Notes under the pieces: generated by a model
Told to the model about the DNA's origin: nothing
Seen by the model: the letters and a program-made list of their open reading frames with translations, nothing else
The model's database searches: none
Source of the DNA: Bacillota bacterium
Lineage (GTDB): Bacteria; Bacillota; Sulfobacillia; JAJZYS01; JAJYTV01
Reading direction: 5' to 3'
DNA: 64,000 nt
NCBI GenBank assembly: GCA_021847575.1
Contig: JAJZQO010000006.1
Span: forward strand, 19,755 to 83,754
Part shown: positions 48,692 through 59,847 of the stretch, piece by piece
Position numbering within the stretch: position 1 is the first letter of the stretch
Layout of the letters: every line of letters begins with the position of its first letter
Program-made: the position numbers and the translations under genes

Positions 48692-50275
48692 ATGAGCCGA
48701 CGCGCACAGAGCATCGGCAGCGCGGCGGCAATCGTCGGGGCCGCCATGGTGCTGTCGCGCATTCTCGGCTTTATGCGCAACACGGCCATCGCCGCCCTCT
48801 TCGGCCAGGGCTTCGCGACCGACGCGTTCACCGCGGCCTATCTCGTCCCCGACACCATCTACATGATCCTGATCGGCGGGGGCATATCATCGGCGTTCAT
48901 CCCCGTCCTCACCCGCTACCTCGCCGACGAGCGCGAAGACGAGGTGTGGCGGGTGATGTCCATCTCGGTCAACATCGTGGCGGTGGGCCTGGCCGCCGTC
49001 CTGGGCCTCGGTATGCTGCTCGCGCCTTGGTACCTGCACCTCCTCCTGCCCGGCTTCGGCACGGCCAAGCTTGCGCTGACGGTGGAACTGACGCGGATCA
49101 CGCTCGGCAGCATCTTCTTCCACGGATTGAACGGCGTCTTGATCGGTACGGAGTACGCCTACTCGAGTTTCACCGGCACGGCGCTCGGCCCGCTCGTCTA
49201 CAACGTGGCGATCATTCTGGTCGGCATCGCCCTGGCGCGGCCGTTCGGCATCGCTGCGTTCGCCTGGTCGACGCTGATCGGCGCCTTCCTTAATTTCGCG
49301 GTCCAGCTCTGGGGCGTCATACGCCTGCGTCCGCGCTACTACCTGTCCCTTGACATGCACCACCCAGGGATCCGGCGCATCTTCAGCCTGATGGTGCCCG
49401 TCGCCTTCGGCATGTCGCTGGCCCAGATCAACCTCCTCGTCAACCAGTCGTACCTGGCCTCGACACTGCCGCAGGGCAGCGTCAACGCGCTGACTCTGGC
49501 TTCCCGCGTCGAGCTGGTTCCCGTGATGTTCGCCATTTCAGTCGGCATCACGCTCCTGCCGAACCTCAGCCGTCAGGCTGCGCAGCGCGATATGCAGGGC
49601 TTTCGGCGCTCTTTCTCCGACGCGATGCGCGCCGTTCTCTTCGTCACCATCCCTGCCTCGCTCGGGCTCCTGCTCCTCGCAGAGCCCGTCGTGGAGGTGC
49701 TGTTCCAGCACGGCGCATTTGGTGGCCAGGCTACCCTCGTGACGTCGAGCGCGCTCGTCTACTACAGCATCGGCATCACCGGCTACGCCGCCTACGAAAT
49801 CATCGCCCGCGGCTTCTACGCCCTGGGCGATACGCGCACCCCCGTGCTGATCGGTGTGATCACGCTGGTCGTCAGCATCATCCTGAACTTCCTGCTCGTG
49901 CACCTGTTCTCTGGCCCCCACGGCAGCGGCGGCGAGCGGGGTCTGGCACTGGCCTACTCCCTGACGGGGCTGCTCAATGCCTGGCTTCTCCTGAGCGCCT
50001 TCAGGCGCCGGGCCGGTCCGTTGCAGGGTCGGCGAACCGCCCGCACAGCCGTGCGAGCCGTACTGGCCGGCCTCGGCATGCTCGCCGTCGTGTGGCTCGG
50101 CGAACACCTGACGCCGCATCTCGTCTTCGGCCCCTCCATCGTGCGCGACCTTATCGAATTGCTCTGGCCGATGGCGCTCGGCATGGTGGCCTACTTCGCC
50201 ATTGCCCGCATGCTGGGCGCGGAAGAGGTGGGTTGGATCCTCGGTATAGCGATGCGTCGGCTACGCCGGGCCTGA
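48692..50275 (+). CDS. murJ: lipid II flippase MurJ (MviN family)
   Basis: MurJ moves lipid II across the membrane for peptidoglycan synthesis. The 527-residue product has about 14 TM segments, an N-terminal VLSRILGFMRNTAIAALFG and the repeated MATE-like halves typical of MVIN proteins (QGFATDAFTAAYLVPD, LFQHGAFGGQATLVTSSAL). The downstream ABC genes are on the other strand. Confidence 0.93.
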   Translation: MSRRAQSIGSAAAIVGAAMVLSRILGFMRNTAIAALFGQGFATDAFTAAYLVPDTIYMILIGGGISSAFIPVLTRYLADEREDEVWRVMSISVNIVAVGLAAVLGLGMLLAPWYLHLLLPGFGTAKLALTVELTRITLGSIFFHGLNGVLIGTEYAYSSFTGTALGPLVYNVAIILVGIALARPFGIAAFAWSTLIGAFLNFAVQLWGVIRLRPRYYLSLDMHHPGIRRIFSLMVPVAFGMSLAQINLLVNQSYLASTLPQGSVNALTLASRVELVPVMFAISVGITLLPNLSRQAAQRDMQGFRRSFSDAMRAVLFVTIPASLGLLLLAEPVVEVLFQHGAFGGQATLVTSSALVYYSIGITGYAAYEIIARGFYALGDTRTPVLIGVITLVVSIILNFLLVHLFSGPHGSGGERGLALAYSLTGLLNAWLLLSAFRRRAGPLQGRRTARTAVRAVLAGLGMLAVVWLGEHLTPHLVFGPSIVRDLIELLWPMALGMVAYFAIARMLGAEEVGWILGIAMRRLRRA

Positions 50276-50295
50276 TTGGGCTGGCCTTCGCAAGG

Positions 50296-51504
50296 CTATT
50301 CGCTGCGCAGGGCTTCCGCTGGCATGAGGCGTGACGCCCTTAGCGCAGGCAGGGCCCCGAACAGGGCCCCGACCGCGATCGAGAAGCCGAGCGCCACGGC
50401 GACGGCCCCCGGTGTCAGGCCCGAGGGCAGCCCTGCCATGCGGGCGATGATCCTGCCCACGATGGCGGACAGGGCGACGCCGACCGCGCCCCCCAGCACC
50501 GCGAGCAGCACAGACTCCACGAGGAACTGCCACAGGATATCGCCGTCGCGCGCGCCGAGCGCCTTGCGGATGCCGATCTCCCTGAACCGTTCCGTCACGG
50601 TGACCAGCATGATGTTCATGATGCCGATGCCGCCCACGAGCAGGGAGATCGCGGCGATCCCGCCCAGAAACGCCGTGATCACCGCCAGGGTGCGGTTGAT
50701 GGACGAGAGCAGTTGGCTGTTCTTCGTCACCTGGAAGTCGCGCAGCGCGTGCCGGCGATCGAGAACGCGCAGCACGGCCGCGGCGGCCTTGTCCACCTGG
50801 CCTGTCCCCCTTGCCTCGACGAGGATCTGCGACACCTTGTCGAGCCCGGCCAGCGCGAGACCCTGCCGTACTGGGATGAAGACCGCCTGATTGGCCTGCA
50901 GGCTGAGCATGCCCTTGCCACGCCGGAGCACGCCGGTGACGGGGAACTCGCCGCCGCCCACCCGTACCTTTTGGCCCAGGGCTGCGGCACGGCCGAAGAG
51001 ACTCCTTGCGGCACCACTGCCCAGCACCGCACCGTGTACGGAAAAGTGACCGTGGGTGAAGTTGAGTTGCTCCAGCGGGAAGTAGCTGCCCGTCGTGGCG
51101 ATGACGGTCACCGCGGCCGGCGCACCACGGCCCGCCGCCACAGGCAACGGCAGCTGGCTGACGGGTGCCACACGGCGGATGCCGGCACCGCGCACCGCCG
51201 CGATCGCCTGGCTGTCGGCCACGGTGAGGGTGCTGGGCAGACCGCCGGTGGCGAACGGCGGCCCGCCGCCCCGGGCGAACTCACGCGGCCCGCCCCGCGC
51301 GCCCGTGCCCGGCGTGGCGGGCGACACCGTGAAGACGCTCGCCCCTACTTGCCGGAACTGATGGCTGACATAGTCCCGCACGGCCGTGCCCAAAGAGACC
51401 AGCGTCACCACAGCAAAGACGCCGATGACGACCCCGAGCGCCGTCAGGGCGCTGCGCGTACGGTGGCTCCAGATTGCGTCCAAGGCGATGGCGAAGGCGT
51501 TCAC
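50296..51504 (-). CDS. MacB-type ABC transporter permease
   Basis: The 402-residue product has the MacB layout: one N-terminal TM segment (ALTALGVVIGVFAVVTLVSLG), a large extracytoplasmic domain (about 45-270, with a Gly-rich segment near 70), then three TM segments. The cytoplasmic coupling motif is TERFREIGIRKALGARDGDI. Such pumps export peptides, lipids or antibiotics. The GTG start overlaps the ATPase stop by 4 bp. No adaptor (MacA) gene lies next to it in this window. Confidence 0.9.
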   Translation of the reverse strand: MNAFAIALDAIWSHRTRSALTALGVVIGVFAVVTLVSLGTAVRDYVSHQFRQVGASVFTVSPATPGTGARGGPREFARGGGPPFATGGLPSTLTVADSQAIAAVRGAGIRRVAPVSQLPLPVAAGRGAPAAVTVIATTGSYFPLEQLNFTHGHFSVHGAVLGSGAARSLFGRAAALGQKVRVGGGEFPVTGVLRRGKGMLSLQANQAVFIPVRQGLALAGLDKVSQILVEARGTGQVDKAAAAVLRVLDRRHALRDFQVTKNSQLLSSINRTLAVITAFLGGIAAISLLVGGIGIMNIMLVTVTERFREIGIRKALGARDGDILWQFLVESVLLAVLGGAVGVALSAIVGRIIARMAGLPSGLTPGAVAVALGFSIAVGALFGALPALRASRLMPAEALRSE

Positions 51505-52253
51505 GGTGTCGGCTCCCCGCAGGCGCGCGTCGCCAGCAGCCGGTCCTCCACCGGTCGGTCGGACACCACGCGGCCGTCCTCGATTTCGATGAGGCGCTGC
51601 GCGTGGCGCGCCACGAAGGGGTCGTGGGTGACCACAGCGACCGTCAGGCCGAGCGCTTGGTTGAGCTCCTGGAAGATCCCGAGGACTTCGCGCCCCGCGC
51701 TTCTGTCAAGGGCCCCCGTCGGCTCGTCCGCGAGCAGCAGATCCGGTCCCGGCGCAACGGCACGGGCGATGGCGACGCGCTGCGCCTGACCGCCCGAAAC
51801 CTGGTTCGGCATGCGTCGCTCGATCTGCTCGAGGCCGACCCTGGCCAAGCTTTCGCTCACCCGCTTGCGCCGCTCGGGTGCGGGCATGCGCGCATAGAGC
51901 ATCGGCAGCTCGACATTCTTGGCGAGGGTGAGCCGCGGGATGAGGTGAATGCCCTGGAACACGAACGCGATGCGCCGTCCTCTGAGCTCCGCGGCCTCGT
52001 GCGAGCCGATCCTGCTCACATCTCTGCCGCCAAGGCGATAGCTGCCCGCGGACGGGCGGTCGAGCAGGCCGAGGATGTGCATCAACGTGGATTTGCCGCT
52101 GCCCGACGGTCCCATAAGCGCTATCATCTCGCCACGCTGCACATCAAGGTCCACGCCGCGCAGCGCCTGAACGGCGGCCTCTCCCTGCCCGTAACGACGT
52201 TCAAGCTTCCGCACCTCGATCAGCGGCGAAGCCCCGTGCTCAGGCGTCTGCAC
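51501..52253 (-). CDS. MacB/LolD-type ABC transporter ATP-binding protein
   Basis: ATPase partner of the MacB-type permease. GTG 52253 is chosen because GGGAGG lies 7 nt upstream; the longer open frame upstream lacks support. The 250-residue product has Walker A GPSGSGKSTLM, signature QVSGGQAQRVAIARA, Walker [13 protein letters not shown] and switch VVTHDPFVA. Confidence 0.92.
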   Translation of the reverse strand: MQTPEHGASPLIEVRKLERRYGQGEAAVQALRGVDLDVQRGEMIALMGPSGSGKSTLMHILGLLDRPSAGSYRLGGRDVSRIGSHEAAELRGRRIAFVFQGIHLIPRLTLAKNVELPMLYARMPAPERRKRVSESLARVGLEQIERRMPNQVSGGQAQRVAIARAVAPGPDLLLADEPTGALDRSAGREVLGIFQELNQALGLTVAVVTHDPFVARHAQRLIEIEDGRVVSDRPVEDRLLATRACGEPTP

Positions 52254-52531
52254 GCACGCACCTCCCAGCCTCCCGGCACGCCCCACATTGGCAATGTCGG
52301 CGTGAGGGCCGCGTCTTTGCCACCCACGCCTCGGCTTAGGCTTCCCCGGCAGGCAACTGAAAGTTACGGGAGTTGGCGGCGCCGGCATGGGCGACCGACA
52401 GGTCGCTGAAGTGCCACGGCCGGGCGTGACATCGGCTGGCAGCGTGCCGCGCGCCAGGCAGACGGCTCCGCGCTTGCAGGCTTCGTTGCCAGTCGCTATG
52501 CTCATGCAGGAGAACAGAAGGAGCGATGGAC

Positions 52532-52717
52532 ATGTCCGAAGCGAGGACCTTGCCGTATCCTCCGGACGTCGTCGAGATGGTCAGGAATCTCCAGCGGGAG
52601 AAGGAAGTCCTGCTCGAGCGGGCTGCGGAAAAGCCGTACAAGCAGCGCAACCACATCATGCGGCGCGTGATCGCGATCGACGACGAACTGGCACGTCTGT
52701 ACACGCCGAACCTCTGA
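52532..52717 (+). CDS. hypothetical small protein
   Basis: The 61-residue product (start MSEARTLPYPPDVVEMVRNL, end VIAIDDELARLYTPNL) is charged and helical, with a motif KPYKQRNHIMRRVI. GGAG lies 8 nt before ATG 52532; an in-frame ATG two codons upstream is the alternative. I do not recognise it. It is followed by a strong hairpin and then kamA. Confidence 0.62.
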   Translation: MSEARTLPYPPDVVEMVRNLQREKEVLLERAAEKPYKQRNHIMRRVIAIDDELARLYTPNL

Positions 52718-52743
52718 CAGCGGGATCGTTTGCAAAATTTGTC

Positions 52744-52774
52744 GCGAAGGCGCCCTTTGTCCGGGCGCCTTCGC
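52744..52774. terminator. strong hairpin between the small gene and kamA
   Basis: GCGAAGGCGCCC and GGGCGCCTTCGC form a perfect 12-bp stem with a 7-nt loop, 26 bp after the small gene. The plus side lacks a T-run. Confidence 0.72.
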
Positions 52775-52819
52775 CGTGTACCGTGACCATTCTACTATGT
52801 TCCTCATAGCGCGGGGTCT

Positions 52820-52825
52820 ATAATG
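52820..52825 (+). promoter_or_regulatory. -10 element of a candidate kamA promoter
   Basis: A consensus TATAAT lies 43 bp before the kamA start. No good -35 is seen at 16-18 nt upstream. Confidence 0.45.
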
Positions 52826-52868
52826 GTGGCACCTCGCCGTCCAGGTGAACATCAAGGGGGCAGAATGC

Positions 52869-54251
52869 TTGGTCCAGCATGAAAAGGCCACGACAAGGAG
52901 CCAGCTGCAGCTGCCTAGGGGCACGCGGGCGCCCGCGTTCGCGAGCGTTTCCGACGAGGAATGGCAGGACTGGCGCTGGCAGCTCAAGCACCGGCTCAAC
53001 AGCGTAGACGAACTCGCCGAGGTCATCCGACTTACGCCGGAGGAAGAGGAAGGCATCCGCGCGAGCGGCATCCTCCGCGTGGACATCACGCCGTACTTCG
53101 CTTCGCTGATCGATCCGGACGACCCCACCTGCCCGATCCGGCGCCAGGTGGTGCCGACCGGCCAGGAACTCGTGCCGTTCACGGCCGAGATGCGCGACTC
53201 GCTGGCGGAAGACCTGCACAGTCCCGTGCCGGGACTTGTCCACCGCTACCCCGACCGCGTACTCCTGCTGATCACGACGCAATGCGCAAGCTACTGCCGC
53301 TACTGCACACGCTCACGCATCGTCGGCGACCCGCACGCCAACTTCAGCCCGGCTGAGTTCGAGGCGCAACTCGACTATTTGCGCCGCACGCCGCAGGTGC
53401 GGGACGTTCTGCTGTCGGGTGGAGATCCACTGGTGCTGAACCCCAAGGTGCTCGAGCATGTTCTGCGCTCCCTCAGAGAGATCCCGCATATCGAGATCAT
53501 CCGCATCGGCTCGCGCGTGCCGATCTTCCTGCCACAGCGCATCACGCCCGAACTCGTCGAGTTGCTCGCGCAGTTCCACCCCCTCTGGATGAACATCCAC
53601 GTCAACCATCCGAAGGAGATCACGCCCGAGGTGGAGGACGCCCTCGATCGCCTGTCCCGCGCGGGCATCCCGCTCGGCTCGCAATCGGTGCTGCTGGCCG
53701 GCATCAACGACCACCCCGCCATCATGCACAAGCTGATGCGTGAGCTGACGCGCTGCCGCGTGCGGCCGTACTATATCTATCAGTGCGACGAAGTGCACGG
53801 AGCCGGCCATTTCCGCACGACGGTCGCCAAAGGCGTCGAGATCATGGAGGCGCTGCGTGGCCATCTTTCCGGATACGCTGTACCCACCTATGTCGTCGAC
53901 CTTCCCGGGGGGGGCGGCAAGGTGCCGGTCGGGCCCACCTACCTGCTGGCGCAGGGCTCTGGCAGGGTCGTGCTGCGCAACTTCGAAGGCTACATCGGCA
54001 CCTATACGGAGCCCGAGGACTACCGCGGTCCCGACATGGCCATACCTCAAGAATGGGTCTGGCCTGAGCCCGGGCAGCGCGGCGTCGCGGGCCTTCTGGC
54101 GGGCGAGGAGCTTGCGATCCAGCCGAAGGACTTCGACCAGATCCACCGGCGCGGCGGTCAGGAGCACCGGCTCAACCAGGACAAGGAAAAGTGGACGCCC
54201 CGCGGCATCGGCCAGAGCCGCGCGCCGCTCGTCCACGACCGGACGCAATGA
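52869..54251 (+). CDS. kamA: lysine 2,3-aminomutase (KamA family, radical SAM)
   Basis: KamA converts L-lysine to L-beta-lysine with a 4Fe-4S cluster, SAM and PLP. TTG 52869 is placed 8 nt after AAGGGGG. The 460-residue product has the radical-SAM triad CASYCRYC in LLITTQCASYCRYCTRSR, the motif VLLSGGDPLVLNPKVLE, and the C-terminal PLP and substrate region PTYVVDLPGGGGKVPVGPTY. Related enzymes act on glutamate or arginine, so the substrate is inferred from overall pattern. Confidence 0.93.
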   Translation: MVQHEKATTRSQLQLPRGTRAPAFASVSDEEWQDWRWQLKHRLNSVDELAEVIRLTPEEEEGIRASGILRVDITPYFASLIDPDDPTCPIRRQVVPTGQELVPFTAEMRDSLAEDLHSPVPGLVHRYPDRVLLLITTQCASYCRYCTRSRIVGDPHANFSPAEFEAQLDYLRRTPQVRDVLLSGGDPLVLNPKVLEHVLRSLREIPHIEIIRIGSRVPIFLPQRITPELVELLAQFHPLWMNIHVNHPKEITPEVEDALDRLSRAGIPLGSQSVLLAGINDHPAIMHKLMRELTRCRVRPYYIYQCDEVHGAGHFRTTVAKGVEIMEALRGHLSGYAVPTYVVDLPGGGGKVPVGPTYLLAQGSGRVVLRNFEGYIGTYTEPEDYRGPDMAIPQEWVWPEPGQRGVAGLLAGEELAIQPKDFDQIHRRGGQEHRLNQDKEKWTPRGIGQSRAPLVHDRTQ

Positions 54252-54278
54252 GCGGGCCCCGTTCGGAGGAGGAGAGCG

Positions 54279-56099
54279 GTGAAGCAGTTCTACGGTCTGG
54301 TCTCGAACGGGCAGACTGCGGCTCTCGTCGCTCCTGACGCCTCGATCGACTGGCTCGCCTTCCCAGATTTCGACAGCGACGCGGTGTTCTGCCGTCTTCT
54401 CGATCCGCTGGTCGGCGGCTTCATGACACTGCGTCCGGAGTCGCATTTCCGAACCGACCAGGCGTACCTGCGTGGCAGCCTGGTCCTTGAGACGCGACTG
54501 CGCACACCTTCGGGCGACGCTACGATCGACGACTACCTGGTGATCGGTCGCACGGAGTTGCGCCGCTACGTCCGCAACGAGGTGCCCCTCATCCTCGAGT
54601 GCGCGCCCCGCTTCAGCTACGGCCAGTCTCTCGGTGCCTTGCGGCAGCGCGATGACGGGCTTCTGTGGCTCAACCCGCACAAGGCGGAGGGGCTGCTGCT
54701 GAGCCTGCGCGGGGCGAGGCCGCGGCGGATCGGCCGCGAGCAGTGGCTGCTGCCGCCAGGCGAGCACGAGATCGCGCTACTGTACACGCCGGACTTCGCC
54801 AAGGAGAAGAATGACTTCGCGCCGCCGGAGGGCGATCCCGCGCTGCATCTCGAGGACGCCCTGCGCTATTGGCGCCAGGTTCCGATGCCCACGACCGTTC
54901 CCGCCATGCAGGAGCTCTTCGAGCGTTCCGTGCTGACCATGCGCGCGCTGACCGTGCGCCCCACGGGGGCCATCCTCGCCGCGCCGACCACGAGCCTCCC
55001 GGAGCAGATCGGCGGAGCGCGCAACTGGGACTACCGCTTCGTCTGGGTGCGCGACTCGGCCTACGCCGCGGAGGCGTTCCTGCTCTCTGGGGACGTCCTC
55101 GCCGCCCGCCGGCTCATGGAGTTTCTGCTCAGCGCAGTGCAGATGACCGGCAAGCCCTTCGTCAGCCCGTTCATGCGCGGCGACGGAAGCTTCAGCCTCG
55201 GCGAGCGGGAACTTGGCTGGCTCGCCGGGCACAGGCAGAGCCTGCCCGTACGCGTCGGCAACGCAGCCTCGGCACAGCTTCAGCTGGACATCGAGGGCGA
55301 TCTGCTCTGGGCGCTCTGGCGCTACGTGCGGGACACAGATGACTGGAACCTGCCCAGAAGCTACTTCTGGGCGATCGAGCGCATGGCGGACTGGACAGCC
55401 GAGATGTGGCGCATACCCGATGCGAGCCTTTGGGAGTTCCGGGACGAACCGGGGCACTACACGCACTCGCTCGTACTCTGCTGGGTTGCGCTGTCGGCGG
55501 CGGCGGGCCTCGCGGAGGCAGTCGGGCGGCCTGAGAAGACCAGCTACTGGCGCGAGCAGGCGGCGCAAGTGCGCCAGTTCGTGATGGGCGAATGCTACCG
55601 GCCAGACCTGCGCAGCTTCACCCAGGGCGTCGGCAGCCCCCAGGTGGACGCCGCGCTCCTCTGTCTGCCGCTCTACGGTTTCGTCCCGGCCACCGACCCG
55701 GCCTGGCAAGGCACCTTGGAACGCATCGAGCACGATCTGGTCCAAGACGGTCTCGTCTACCGGTACCGCTTTGACAGCATGGGGCCGGCCCGCCATCCCT
55801 TCACGCTCGGCAGCGCATGGCTGGCGCGGGTCTACCTGCGCACGGGACAGGTGGCCAAAGCCGTGGAGACACTCGAACAGCTCGAACAGGTGGCTACGCC
55901 GCTGGGCCTTTGGGGCGAGCACGTGGATCCGTCCCTGGGGGAGCAGCGCGGCAACTTCCCGCAGCTCTTCCCGCACGCCGGTTTCGTCGCGGCAGCTTCG
56001 GAACTGCAGCGCTCGGTTTCGGGCCTGGGACTCCGGCCCGATCTGGGCGCCTTCGGGACGCAGGTCGAGGGGACCGCTGCACCCGACCGGAAGTTTTGA
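54279..56099 (+). CDS. GH15-family glycoside hydrolase (glucoamylase or trehalase)
   Basis: GH15 enzymes release glucose from alpha-glucans, and a bacterial branch hydrolyses trehalose. The 606-residue product has an N-terminal beta domain (YGLVSNGQTAALVAPDASID, WLAFPDFDS) and the (alpha/alpha)6 domain with NWDYRFVWVRDSAYAAEA. The probable catalytic acid is in SLWEFRDEPGHYTHS and the base in LWGEHVDPSLGEQRGNFPQL. No signal peptide is seen, so it is cytoplasmic. The neighbouring GT20 gene suggests trehalose metabolism. GTG 54279 follows GGAGGAG; it is 27 bp after kamA. Confidence 0.9.
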   Translation: MKQFYGLVSNGQTAALVAPDASIDWLAFPDFDSDAVFCRLLDPLVGGFMTLRPESHFRTDQAYLRGSLVLETRLRTPSGDATIDDYLVIGRTELRRYVRNEVPLILECAPRFSYGQSLGALRQRDDGLLWLNPHKAEGLLLSLRGARPRRIGREQWLLPPGEHEIALLYTPDFAKEKNDFAPPEGDPALHLEDALRYWRQVPMPTTVPAMQELFERSVLTMRALTVRPTGAILAAPTTSLPEQIGGARNWDYRFVWVRDSAYAAEAFLLSGDVLAARRLMEFLLSAVQMTGKPFVSPFMRGDGSFSLGERELGWLAGHRQSLPVRVGNAASAQLQLDIEGDLLWALWRYVRDTDDWNLPRSYFWAIERMADWTAEMWRIPDASLWEFRDEPGHYTHSLVLCWVALSAAAGLAEAVGRPEKTSYWREQAAQVRQFVMGECYRPDLRSFTQGVGSPQVDAALLCLPLYGFVPATDPAWQGTLERIEHDLVQDGLVYRYRFDSMGPARHPFTLGSAWLARVYLRTGQVAKAVETLEQLEQVATPLGLWGEHVDPSLGEQRGNFPQLFPHAGFVAAASELQRSVSGLGLRPDLGAFGTQVEGTAAPDRKF

Positions 56100-56125
56100 C
56101 CGCCTCCGTGCCAGTCTGGTAGCAT
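56096..56125 (+). promoter_or_regulatory. candidate promoter of the riboswitch-otsA unit
   Basis: TTGACC (56096-56101) and TAGCAT (56120-56125) are separated by 18 nt. The -35 overlaps the GH15 stop codon, and the aptamer starts about 12 nt after the -10. It allows otsA to be transcribed separately from the GH15 gene. Confidence 0.6.
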
Positions 56126-56136
56126 AAGAATGGTCG

Positions 56137-56268
56137 GAACACACTCTGTATGGCTGAATCTCGTCTGCGAGAGCGGGGGAACCACTCTTTGGGGCTAAGC
56201 GCCTATCGGCGCGGGGTCACACTTCGATCCCAGCCCGTCAGCTAACCTCGCAAGCCGTCGAAGTGCGG
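56137..56268 (+). promoter_or_regulatory. c-di-AMP (ydaO/yuaA) riboswitch upstream of otsA
   Basis: The conserved blocks occur in order: GGCTGAATC, AGAGCGGGGGAACCA, TTTGGGGCTAAGCG, then CCCGTCAGCTAACCTCGCAA followed by GC. The sequence CTTCGA (56222) pairs with TCGAAG (56258) as an outer helix. This is the c-di-AMP-binding ydaO-type aptamer, which usually turns genes off when c-di-AMP is high. Such riboswitches control potassium, osmolyte and wall genes. Confidence 0.95.
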
Positions 56269-56311
56269 TGGGTGCACCCGGCGTTGTTCGCGTCTCCAAA
56301 CGCAACAAGGG

Positions 56312-56347
56312 CCGCCTCGGTCACCCCGGGGCGGTTTATGCACTTTT
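56312..56347 (+). terminator. terminator of the c-di-AMP riboswitch
   Basis: CCGCCTCGG and CCGGGGCGG pair over 9 bp (one G-U) around TCACC, followed by TTTATGCACTTTTT, 22 bp before the otsA start. It is the expected off-switch of the riboswitch. An upstream GCGTTG/CGCAAC pair (56281-56305) may be an alternative helix. Confidence 0.85.
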
Positions 56348-56368
56348 TCCGCCAAAGGAGGGGCTCAG

Positions 56369-57868
<1,500 letters not shown>

Positions 57869-59568
57869 TAGTGGGAGAGGATGGCCTGGTAGGTCATCCC
57901 CTGCTGCGCCATGTACTGGGCCCCATCCTGGCTCATGCCCACTCCATGCCCGTTGCCGCGCCCATTCAAGGCGTAGGTGGACGCCGCAAGCGGATAGCTG
58001 GCCTGAGCGCCGGCCGCGCCCTGCGCGTCCACTTCGGGCGGCAGCGGGGCAGTTCCGTCCGCTCCCGTCGCTACGCTGCCGGACAAACTGGGCAGCGTAG
58101 CCTTGCCGTGGGCGCCCTGCACCGTCACTTGCGCGTCGGTTGTGACGGTGAACAGGGTGGAGGGCAACCGCAGGAGGCCCCTGATGCTGTCCTTGTAGAC
58201 GGTGTACTGTCCCAAGCTTCCCACGAACTGTACCGCGAGCGGCCGGCCCGAGAAGGTCTGGGACGTACCCTGCTCGACCATCTGCTCCAGATCGCCGATG
58301 GCGACGCCGCTCCAGTCCAGCACGAGATTCGCGATGTCCGCGGCGGTGAGGGTCACGGTCCACGTCGTCGGTTTGTAGCCAGGCAGCTCGCGGACGCCGC
58401 GCAGGTACGGCAGGGCCGTCGACCAGACGTTCTCCGAGTTCTCGGTGGCGCCGCCGGAGTCTGCGGCGAACACGGCGTCGATCGGCTCGCCCTGATAGGT
58501 CATGACGATGTTCGCAGTCGCGTCCACAGCGGCGCTCGAGCTGGGCTGCTCGGCCGCATAGCCGCCGTAGGCCTGGCTGAGTGTCGAGCCGTAGACATCG
58601 AAGAGGCTGCCCTGGGGCCTGTGGCGCGCCTGGTAGAGCGCATAAGTCCGCGAAGCGACAGCCTGAGCCTCGAGTGCCGCCTGCGACCAGCTCGCTGGCA
58701 TCTCCGACGGGACCACGCCATACAGGTACTGCTCGAGTGGCAGGGTGTTGACGACCTCCAGGCGCGTCTGCGACAGCGCGAAGGACAGGCTGCCGCGGTA
58801 CGCCTTGCCCTGCACGGACACGACCCCGCCGTCGCCGGACGCGGTCAGGCCGCTCTGCGACGCGGCGAGGAAGGCCGTGGCCCCGCTCGGAATCTGCACC
58901 ATCAGCTCTTTGCCGCTCGGCTGATAGGCCGTGGCGGATGGCATCTGGGCGAGAACCGTCTGCAACTCCGCAGCGGCCGCCGCCGCACTGGAATATTGGC
59001 CGACGAGCACGCCCCAGGCGCCCTGTGCCAGAAGAATCGGATAGGCCGGAACACCCGCCTGCCAGAAAGGCGCGACAAGGCTCTGGGCGGCCGCCATGCT
59101 CGCCTCGCCCGGGATCAGCACGCCGTAAGGGCCGAAGACGGCCGTTGCGGAAACGGCGGTCGCGGCGGACTGGGCCGCAGTGAGCGACACGTAGGGCCCG
59201 GAGAACACGTCGTAGATGCCGAGCGGCGTCTGCTCCAGATAGGCGGGATGGCCGCCGGCGGCGATCGTGCGGACGTCGGACTGGCCAGTCGCGAGATCCT
59301 GCGTCTGGCTCACGAGGTCACGGTAGCCCAGCATGCGCACGTAGCTCTGACCGGGAAGCTGCGCGGTGGCAGCCCCCACCGCATAGACGACGCTCTGGCT
59401 CGGTCCCCCTGGCGCAATGGTCACGGCCGGAAGGGCAGCCGAACCGACGTAAAGTCCGACACGGATGTCAGGCGACGTCTGCGCGGATGTCGGGCCGGGC
59501 AACAACAGAAGAGCGAGGAACCCCGCGACGAGTGCGGCGGCCCCTGCCTGACGGATGGGGTTGACCAT

Positions 59569-59847
59569 GATGAAGCGCGTTCGACGGTTTTCGTGTGGTT
59601 CCCTCCCAGGTCGACCGGGCGCCGAAGACAAAATGCCCATTGTACGACGCAATGCGATACGTAAACTAAGCACAAAGCACCGGCGACAAGAATCGCCATG
59701 TTCTGTGTCCTAGCTTGCGATTTCAGCGCCATTCTCGGCGCACCAATCTACTTAAGATGCTAGACAAAGCAATGGACAGTGCGCAATGTATGGAGTATCG
59801 TAACGTTAGTGCATACTGTGTTGTGCAAACCTGAAGGAGGCTTCAAC
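59569..59847. other. divergent intergenic region
   Basis: It separates the SpoIID-type gene from the plus-strand gene at 59848. On the minus strand TACAAT (59644-59639) could be a -10, with GTCGTACAATG also resembling a sigma-E-type -10, but no firm -35 is seen. The region is more AT-rich than its surroundings. The SD AAGGAGG at the right edge belongs to the next gene. Confidence 0.4.
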
